Shown piece after piece: positions 43,352 through 64,000 of a stretch of DNA of 64,000 nt. The stretch spans positions 29,593,721-29,657,720 of the forward strand of contig NC_132900.1 of assembly GCF_030463535.1 (NCBI RefSeq). The letters are read 5' to 3'. Numbering within the stretch: position 1 is the first letter of the stretch; every line of letters begins with the position of its first letter. A program made the translations under genes and the position numbers. The notes beneath the pieces were generated by a model. It had not been told where the DNA came from. It saw nothing but the letters and a program-made list of their open reading frames with translations, and searched no databases. Source of the DNA: Salminus brasiliensis. Taxonomy: Eukaryota; Chordata; Actinopteri; Characiformes; Bryconidae.

Positions 43352-46300
43352 GTGAGGCGCATCTTCTGCACCTTTATTCGACCCTCGTGCTTCTGCTTTC
43401 TGCTGCGGTAACGGTGCTGTGTTTTGCAGACTGGGTCCCCATGCGTGCTCCATCCTCCGCCTTTCTGCTCCCCTGAAAGCACAGTATGCACAGGTAGGAC
43501 CACCGCCTGGAGCCTGCACGTCCAGAGCTGTCCAGTATTCATAGATCATATGTTAGATAAGAAGTGTGTGCAGAGGAGATGCCAGAGACTGCTTTTCTAT
43601 GCTGTAATCTGGCCTATAAAGTACCAACAGTAGCGAAATCACCCTATTTATGATCATTTATAGACATTTAATAAAGAAAAATAATATATATAGATAACTA
43701 ATATCAATCTGCGAGGCATCCAGCATTCTGGAATACATACAGATCATTATATACATTAAAACTATTTGTTTATTTGATTTATTACATTATTATTTTAGTT
43801 ATTTATTTGTTATATTTATTTAAATTAAGGTTATCTGATTTTAATTTAGGCAAAATGTGAAATGTAATTTTATACTATACATATTTTATTCACAATAAAT
43901 TTACTCACAAAATATAATGTAGTAATTCTTACTCATATACCATATATGGTCCCCAAACATTGCACTTTGTTAGATTTGGGTTGGAGGTAAACTTTAGGTA
44001 GATGTTCAAGAGGTGGGTTGGAGCCCTCTGCCCTTTAGTACAGCCTTGTATGTGGTTCGATCACCAGGACCACGGACTGGACTACACAGAGTTGCTGAGT
44101 GCCGGTCAGTACAAGGAGAAGTACCGAGTTGATATGATCCAGTGGGGCGAGAGCAAGAGGCAGGAGGACCCTGGCTTTTTTTGCCGTCTGGCCATTCGCG
44201 CCGCAAACCAACCAGTGTGGGTGAGTGGTGCCTTAAAAGCATTAAAAACCACTGGCTAGTACTGGTTTTAGAATGGGATGCTCTGGACCTAAGGTCCTCA
44301 TACCCAGTGCTAAGTGCTGGCTGGTGGAGTATGAAGGCGCTCATCCTTGGGCTGTGGAGCAGCAGAAGTGCATTCTCGTCCAAACCTTTTGGGATGAGCT
44401 GGAGTGGCAGAGCTATAACCACCCAACATCTGTACCTGACCTCACTGTTGTTCTTGTGGCTGAATGTAATCAGATCCTCACAGAAATGGTCCAGCATTCA
44501 GTGTATGTAAAGCCTTCCGCCCTCCTTTAAGACTAGAGAATAGAGGCTGTTATTGCGGCCTAGGGTGGAAAACTCCCTGTAATAACACCCTGGCTTTCAG
44601 ATGATGCACTGGATGAGCAGGTGTCCACAAACTTTTAAACACAGTGCTTGAGCAGGAGTGAGGACTGTACGCTAAGACGCTTGCTATGATCACATTAGAA
44701 GCATTAGAAGGTTTCCAGACACGTAAAAGGCCTAGACTTGGACTAAATGACTCACCACATGGATAATCCCCATTAATAATCCCTTTTTTAATTAGGATTG
44801 AGCTTAATCTGTGGCCAGAAAACCAGCCAGAGCAATCTGAAGATTTCACAGTAGGACTACAGCGGGGTTGCTTAATTTTTCTGGAGAACAAAATGACTAT
44901 AGTTTAAAACCAAAGGCAGGTATGCAGTGCTCCCGCTGGTAAAGCAGGGCTTTTCCACTAAAGGGATTTTTTTTCTAATTAGCCGTAATCCAAGCGTAAA
45001 GATGTGGAGGGAGTTTTGGTCTTGTGGGAAAACCCTGTGGAAAATAATGGATAAACATCTAGACGAAAGCAGCTCAAACACAGTCAAAGCTCTGAAACCA
45101 CAGATGGTACATTACCTTCTCACGTTCACTGTAAAATAGTTCCACACTGCAGACCCTAAACTGTGCTATGACCTTCAGAGAACGTTCCTCACTGCTGCGA
45201 GCTGGGAATATTGTCCGTTAATGGTGTCTAGAGGACACCAGAGGCCAATCTGCTAGAACACAGCGGTAAAAACAAAGGATCAGAGCTTAAAATTCTAGAT
45301 CTCCAAACTATTTACATATGTCTGGACTGAATCAGGACATTCCTACTAACTGTTACATACCGACGTGTTGATCAGCTTCCAAGCAGCAGTATGAGCTAGC
45401 TGGAAACAGCCCTCCATGAAGCATGTACCCTACAATAGGTTGAGCAAATTTCTTCCTCCCTTTATTAAAATATGGTCAGAAAGGGGGGCTGTGTTTTGTT
45501 GACAACCAGAACCTCTCATTCATTCCTGAGACTACTGGCCTGGGCAGTGCTGTAGGATTTAGGTCCTCTAACTCACACTTACAAGTTTCTCCTCCACAAG
45601 GGGGCGCTGTAAGTGCTGTCATAACATCGACAGGGATCGATGGGATTGAAAATGAATAAAGCGCTGTATTAATAGACATACCATTATTCTAATTACTACT
45701 ACATGATGTGGTCTGTCTTCCATGGTCCAGATTGTGAGCGATTGCAGGCGGATGTCAGATCTGCAGTGGTTCTGGATGGAGTATCCGCAGCAGTGCGTCA
45801 GCGTTCGAGTGGAAGCTTCTCAGCAAACCAGAGCGCAAAGAGGCTGGAAGTTCACTACAGGTAGGAGAAAGAGCTGCATCTGAAATCCATCATGTGTGTA
45901 GCATACAGTCGATTACCACAGACAACAATTAGCCAACACGTTACAACTGTGCTGAACAAAATAACGGGCAACCCCTTGACTACAGCACCGGCCCAATATC
46001 AAGCAGGTCCCGCTTGTGCCACCACAACAGATCTGACCATTCGAGGACTCCATGGACTCCACAAGACTTCGGAAGGGGTCTAGTGGTATTTGGCATGTCC
46101 TATGGGACCTCCATGGATTGTGTCAGTAAACCTTAGGTGTCCATGACCCTGTCGACAGTTCAGTGGTTGTCCTTTCGTGGAGCACTTGTGATAGGTACTG
46201 ACCACTGCAGAGCAGGAACACTCCACAAGTCCTGCTTGATGGAGCAGGAAGGGGCCAGCTAACCGACACCTATGGCCCAAGATAAAGAACCAATTCTACA

Positions 46301-46538
46301 ACCACACAGTTTTCCTAAGCTGATGTCAGACATTAAATTGAAGACATAAACCACCTTAGTGTCACCACAGCTGACCGTTTCTACCTTTTGCTCCTCAGGA
46401 GTAGACGACGCAGAGTCTGAATGTGGCCTGGACCAGGGGGTGAACTTTGACTGGACCATAAGCAATGACGGAGACGCCGCTCTTCTTGAAGGCCAGCTCG
46501 AGAAGCTGTTATCACTGGCTAAGGAGAGATCACAGTAG
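43263..46538 (+). CDS. pmvk: PMVK, phosphomevalonate kinase (complete, five exons, 191 aa)
   Basis: PMVK transfers phosphate from ATP to mevalonate 5-phosphate, giving mevalonate diphosphate in the cholesterol/isoprenoid pathway. Plus-strand exons are 43263-43351, 43430-43493, 44068-44220, 45731-45860 and 46399-46538, a total of 576 nt in frame. The N-terminal nucleotide-binding loop reads [18 protein letters not shown], with the lysine-rich P-loop of animal PMVK. Exon 3 carries [19 protein letters not shown] and exon 4 [14 protein letters not shown]. Exon 5 opens [12 protein letters not shown]. Human PMVK is 192 aa, so this is full length. The C-terminus is AKERSQ, not the SRL tripeptide of the human protein. 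It is divergent from EAF1 and followed by TPM3, a pairing that also lies close together in human 1q21. Confidence 0.96.
43430..43493 (+). CDS. pmvk: pmvk exon 2
   Basis: Encodes [20 protein letters not shown]. Acceptor ttttgcag, donor gtagga. Confidence 0.94.
44068..44220 (+). CDS. pmvk: pmvk exon 3
   Basis: Encodes [20 protein letters not shown] and then the substrate-side block around [15 protein letters not shown]. Acceptor caccag, donor gtgagt; 51 whole codons. Confidence 0.95.
44273..44645 (+). mobile_element. Family A-related copy in pmvk intron 3
   Basis: Shares GGATGCTCTGGA, GGGCTGTGGAGCAGCAG, TTTTGGGATGAGCTGGAG, GAATGTAATCAGATCCTCAC and an end GAGCAGGTGTCCACAAAC. Longer antisense frames in this interval are not genes. 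Confidence 0.6.
45731..45860 (+). CDS. pmvk: pmvk exon 4
   Basis: Encodes [20 protein letters not shown] and [12 protein letters not shown]. Acceptor gtccag, donor gtagga, phase 1 out. Confidence 0.94.
45960..46265 (-). mobile_element. Tc1-like deletion derivative, family B, in pmvk intron 4
   Basis: The minus strand encodes [28 protein letters not shown], the helix-turn-helix region of a Tc1-like transposase, joined directly to 3'-end sequence (AGATCTGACCATTCGAGGAC). The rest is deleted. Confidence 0.75.
46399..46538 (+). CDS. pmvk: pmvk exon 5 (stop codon)
   Basis: Encodes [20 protein letters not shown] through [13 protein letters not shown] and TAG. Acceptor cctcag. No strong AATAAA is seen in the next few hundred bases. 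Confidence 0.94.
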
Positions 46539-46904
46539 AACCCAAGACCAAAAGATAGCATCAGACTGAATAAGAGGATGAAACTGAAGATTGGACCTAC
46601 CCCTGGGGAAATTGCTGCTGCTATTATAGAGCGTGTCCAGAACTGAAAAGTCAAATGTTTGGATATCCTCTGGAATGATGGGCATGTGTGTGGGATGAAA
46701 GCAAGTAATGCTTCTGTGCCTTTTTGCTTTCTCATTTTTTAAGAATGTGATCATAAACTTGCTCATTTGAATATAGTTCAGAGTAGTTTGAATGTATGTA
46801 GTTAAATTTAAGAGGTGGTCACTTTGGTGGTCTCATTGTGTTTGTAAGGAAACACTACCTCTAAGCCATATTTCAAATGATGGTGCCTCAGAACAATGGA
46901 ACAC

Positions 46905-47255
46905 AAGTCCAAATAATTGTGGACACCCAACTTGAACCTACTGGCACCATGTCTAAGGCCAAGCATGGGCTAGAGGGGTATAAAGCCCTCCCAGCATTGA
47001 GCTGTGGATCAGTGGAACTACGAGTGATCTCTGGAATGACTTCTGGGATGAAGTTTTTCATCCAACATCCTATACCTCATTAATGCATTTTGCTGAATGT
47101 AATCAAATCCTCACAGCAGTGCTCCTCCACTATTTAATAGAAAGCCTTCCCTGGACAGTAGAGTCAAACAAAAGCAGGATAAACCCAGGACCCTAGCTGG
47201 TAGAGGAAACAATGAACGAGCAGGTGTCCCAGTACTTTTGCCCATGTAGTGTATC
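46905..47255 (+). mobile_element. Family A, complete copy downstream of pmvk
   Basis: Begins GTCCAAATAATTGTGGACAC, holds the AGCATTGAGCTGTGGATCAG core and ends GTCCCAGTACTTTTGCCCAT GTAGTGTAT. Confidence 0.75.
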
Positions 47256-48353
47256 TAGAGTCCCAAACTCAATAACTTCACACAGAAAGCTTGGGGAAAT
47301 TCTCTATAAGGCTTGTCTCTCTGTCAACATGTATTTTTTTTCCCCCTTGGTCTCCAATAGTGATTATCTATTGATTATCTTTCACCACATTTCAGGAACA
47401 TTGGTAGTACAGAAAAAGAGAGTAACTTAATACACCAGCTGGAATATTACCATAAAGATCACAAACCCAGACATCATGCTAGTCTCAGAGCCACTGAGGA
47501 CCTTCCCAGGTGATGATCATTTCCCCTTCAAATTTTCATTTCAAAATGCAATCAAAAATCAATCAATTCTGGGGGTCATGTTTCCCATTAAATCTGCAGT
47601 CAGTTTCTGAAACAGTTACATGCAACTGTTGCATTTGGATTATTGGGTACCAAATTTCTGGCAGGGTCATGGATCAAAGTATATTTAAATCAGCATCCAT
47701 CTAAACTAGATTGAGTGAATCGACTTCAGGAAAATATGGCAGGGTTGATACTGGTACAGCTAAATCACCTCTAGACTAGTTAAGGGAATTCATATTAAAC
47801 CATTTTATACAAGATTTAAGAAAATAAACATTTAAAAATCCCAGCCCAACACCAACAAAAACCACTAGAATGTGTACCATTTGTTTGTCTGGAAGATTTG
47901 GTTTCCAGAGTGAGGACCCTCGGGCTACAGCCTTGTGCTGATTATGCTGTAGTAACAATTAGTAGCATGGTGACTTTCCATCATATCAATTCACTGCAGT
48001 TTGTTGGGTCAGTGAAATATCACAAGTGCAACGGTCATGTTTTATAAACTTGAATTCTTATTTAGTTTGCAGATTTCCCTGCTCCAACCTGCTTACTAAC
48101 GCTGCCAATTAACATGTGAGCTGAATCAGGTGTGCTTGGGCAGGGAAAGCACAAACCTGTGAAGGTTCAAAGACCCAGCAGGCTGCATTTTTGGTGCTAC
48201 AAATAAAAGTACCTGTACTTAACACTGATCGTATATTACCTTTTCCCTTGAGCACTAATGGAAACACACCCAAACCAAAGTCACATTTTTAGAATAATCA
48301 CCTTTAAAAACAAAGCAGAACAAAGTCAGGAAGGTTAATAAGTATTATGGTAC
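47256..48353. other. Intergenic stretch between pmvk and tpm3
   Basis: Convergent gene ends. An AATAAA at about 47823 on the plus strand could serve pmvk but is 1.3 kb from its stop. No other gene seen. Confidence 0.4.
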
Positions 48354-49622
48354 TTTATTTAAAAAAGAATTTTGATCTTGTGTCATTATTACAATGAAAC
48401 ACTGTAGATAGCAAAATGTTTACATCTTTAACTTTGCAATTTAGGTTCCAGTTAAAAAGGTTCTTGGTGCTTCGGTGTCCTTACTTAACTCTATCGTTTC
48501 AGTTTTCTGTTCCAGAGCATAATAGAAACTACACTGATGAGAGGCTCAGATAATACCTTTAAAGTTCATCCCTCTTGCCCTCCTTATTGGCCCTTTAACC
48601 TCCATTTTGGCAGTGGAATGTGAAGCCCCCTTCTCTTTCTCTCTCGCTAGTGACCTTCCAAGAAAGAGGGGGTAAAAAGCCTTTACCTCAAGAGGACAAA
48701 GACTGCTGACTGAACATGGTTTAACTGAATTTGACACTTAAATCATAAATCTGACCCCTGGAATTGTTCTACACCTAAACCATGAATCAGTCCTGAAAAG
48801 AAATGGAAAGGTAAAAGTGAAAACCGTTAGAAGTGTCTCTTTCTGGGACTTTTTAAAAAAAGAAAAGGGGAAAAGGAAGAAAATAAATCTGTGGATTAAT
48901 CACCACTTCCATAAGGAATAAAGGGCAACCCTTGAACAAAATATACGGCTAAGAAAACAATAGAATGGTCCTGCATTGGCACAGTGCTTACTAAGTGTTA
49001 AAACAAGTGGGCTTGGGGGAGGAGCTCTGCAGTGACTGGAAATACAAGCATTGTAAAAAAAACAAAAAAAAAACAAAAAAAAAAAAAAAACTAAAGGGGT
49101 GTAGGAAGATTGTTTTGCACTGGGACCTTTCCAATTCTTTATCCTTTGTATTAATATTGCACTGTGGGACAGGAAAACTAGCAAAAAAAGAGCAAACCCA
49201 GCAACCTGGCAATCAGAAGCGAGAGCCATTCTGTTACACATCACGTTACCCAATTACTTAATTGCACATAATTGCAGGAATGAATCAAATGAGGAATTTT
49301 AACAGATGAAAGCTTAAGACATCGGTGCTTCAGCATGTGCTGTCCTATTTAAAGAAAGAAGGGGGAACGAGCATAAACACAAAGAGCTAGACGCAAAACA
49401 AAAGTTGGGGCCTTCAGATACTGAGGGCTGTGGCCAGGAAGCTAAGGAAAGAAGCCAAGTGCTACCTATACCAAAAAAAAGCAACTTGCCCTTGCTCAGC
49501 CAAGACCGAGCCGCCCAGCAATGGCAAGGGTGGGGGAGCGGGTAGAAAAAAATAATAAAAAGAAAGAAAATTATAGGTATAGGTGGGAAGTTTCGGGGTG
49601 AGGAGGGGGAACTCTGCAAACT
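48354..49622 (-). other. tpm3: tpm3 3' UTR with poly(A) signal
   Basis: Downstream of the last tpm3 stop the minus strand runs without repeats for about 1.27 kb to an AATAAA at 48359-48354, the first strong signal. A poly(A)-like run (plus strand) lies at 49057-49090, within the UTR. Extent is inferred. Confidence 0.6.
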
Positions 49623-62645
<13,023 letters not shown>

Positions 62646-63170
62646 GTTCTCTGACTTCAGTAAAAGCTGCAAACCTCCAACAGCCTGGCTGCCTGGCCAA
62701 GATTCAGCGAGGATGCGCGATTTAGCGGCGGAGCGGCGGAGCGGCCCCGAATCAGAGCACCGGGCGCGAGCGAGCCGGTTAGCGAGCTAAGCTAACAAAC
62801 TAGCTAGCTACTAGCTACTAGCTGAGGAAGCGGCGTCGACGACGAGGACGAGGTGGAGGAGGTGGAGGAGGTGGTGGAGGAGGTGGTACCGGGAGCTAAC
62901 CAACCCAGCAACCTTACAACAGACCCGTTCGCGTTTAACCGAGAAGGTCAGAGCTCTGGGCTGGACCCGAGCTTCAGCCGACCGTTAGCAGCGTCGCTAG
63001 CAGGCGCGCAGAGAGCCTCAGCTTCCTCCTCGTCTTTTAGAAACACGGGGCCGCTATTGTCTCTCAAACAGGTCCAAATAAGCGAGCCGGAGCCGAACTA
63101 ACTCAGACGCAGTCTTCCAGTCCTGTCCTGCTCTTCGCCTCAACCGCCTCTCTCTCTCTCTCTCTCATAT
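62646..63170 (-). promoter_or_regulatory. tpm3: GC-rich promoter and 5' UTR of tpm3 short form
   Basis: Upstream of the exon 1b ATG there is a CpG-rich stretch with a GAGGTGG-type purine run (62850-62888) and a (TC)n run at 63149-63166. Beyond 63200 the sequence turns sharply AT-rich. No TATA box is evident. The start site was not determined. Confidence 0.5.
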
Positions 63171-63329
63171 GAGGCCAGTTCCGCTCTACCCCGCCCTGTA
63201 CGCCGGAAGTGGCGCCATTCTCCTATTTAATTATGTCATTAAAAGTCTCTCAGAATATAAACATATTTATTTATTTATAAACAATCTAAATAAATAAACA
63301 AATATATGCTATGTTATTGATAACATGTT

Positions 63330-63637
63330 TGTTATAAGTAATTATATCTATATATATATATAAATTAAAAACCTTTTAAACATTTATTTATACTTCGTCT
63401 TAGGCACCTAAGCACGTTATTTAAAGACATTTATCCCAGCAAAAATAAATTGTTTGTCAGTGACACACTGACATAAAAACACTAATTTCTTTATTAATTT
63501 ATTTTATTTTATTGGAATTTTTGTATTTATTCTATTACACTTACTACCAAGATTAGGCAATTTAGCCTAATTTATTTATATATATATATTAATGTATACA
63601 TGTATATACATTAGGCAAAATTCTCTAATCTTGGTGG

Positions 63638-63668
<31 letters not shown>

Positions 63669-64000
63669 TGTCATTATAGAGCATGATGTTTCATTCATCA
63701 TAAAATTTTGCCCCACAAAGTAAATATATATAAATTAAATTAAATATATATATATAAATAAATTAAAAACCTTTTTAAAAAACCTTTACATTATTTAAAG
63801 ACATGTTTCCCAGCAAAAAGAAATAATTTATGTCAGTGACATACTGACATAAAAATACTAATTTCTTTATGAATTTATTTTAATGTATTGAAATTATTAT
63901 TTATTCTATTACACTTACTACCAAGATTAGGCAATTTAGCCTAATTTATATATATATATTATATATATTACATTAATGTATACATGTATATACATTAGGC
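63330..64000. repeat. Duplicated AT-rich repeat, period about 374 bp, cut by the window end
   Basis: ACACTTACTACCAAGATTAG occurs at 63537 and 63911 with similar flanks both sides, including GTCAGTGACA...ACTGACAT and ACATGTATATACATTAGGC. Between the copies is an inverted arm (TTCTCTAATCTTGGTGGT). Confidence 0.85.

Noticed and set aside
44006..44497. 163-residue minus-strand open frame
   Set aside because: It overlaps PMVK exon 3 on the wrong strand and a transposon copy; no family recognised.
46259..46735. 158-residue minus-strand open frame
   Set aside because: Antisense to PMVK exon 5 and its flank; it is a shadow of the real exon.
63200..64000. Upstream muscle exon 1a/2 of TPM3
   Set aside because: The region is AT-rich repeat with no tropomyosin peptide in any frame.

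Overview
This is a 64 kb piece of vertebrate nuclear genome, almost certainly from a teleost fish. Small coding exons with GT-AG borders sit in introns crowded with CA/GA microsatellites, tRNA-derived SINE fragments and many short Tc1/mariner-like transposon remnants of the kind common in fish. The repeat style would suit an otophysan (characin or catfish relative), but that is a guess. There is no bacterial, plasmid or CRISPR content.

Four protein-coding genes can be read exon by exon from their encoded peptides. (1) BBS9 (PTHB1), minus strand: a non-coding first exon near 36.2-36.3 kb, start codon at 34025, and coding exons running left to about 5.6 kb. This covers about the first half of the protein. 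One internal exon was not found and the 3' half is not recognisable in the window. (2) EAF1, minus strand, complete in six exons (41552 to 38396, 258 aa). (3) PMVK, plus strand, complete in five exons (43263 to 46538, 191 aa), head to head with EAF1 across about 1.7 kb. (4) A tropomyosin of TPM3 type, minus strand, from the cytoplasmic exon 1b (ATG at 62645) to a terminal exon ending at 49623. It includes the mutually exclusive exon pair 6a/6b and a diverged alternative last exon resembling exon 9a.

Layout: 1-5600 has no recognised exon, only repeats and minisatellite; 5.6-36.3 kb is BBS9 with long repeat-filled introns; 37.2-39.5 kb is dominated by a GGTTGCTA-type minisatellite that fills the last EAF1 intron; 41.6-43.3 kb is the EAF1/PMVK promoter interval with an AT-rich tandem array; 43.3-46.5 kb is PMVK; 46.5-48.3 kb is intergenic with one transposon; 48.3-62.7 kb is TPM3; 62.7-63.2 kb is its GC-rich promoter; 63.3-64.0 kb is an AT-rich duplicated repeat cut by the window edge.

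The four genes do unrelated jobs: ciliary BBSome, transcription elongation, isoprenoid synthesis and actin filaments. They form a neighbourhood, not a pathway. I found no clear undescribed system. The best leads are the diverged TPM3 9a-like exon, a perfect 178-bp duplication inside an inverted-repeat-bearing minisatellite in EAF1, a recurrent chimeric transposon, a possible 43-nt intron in BBS9, and a PMVK C-terminus without the peroxisomal signal of the human enzyme.
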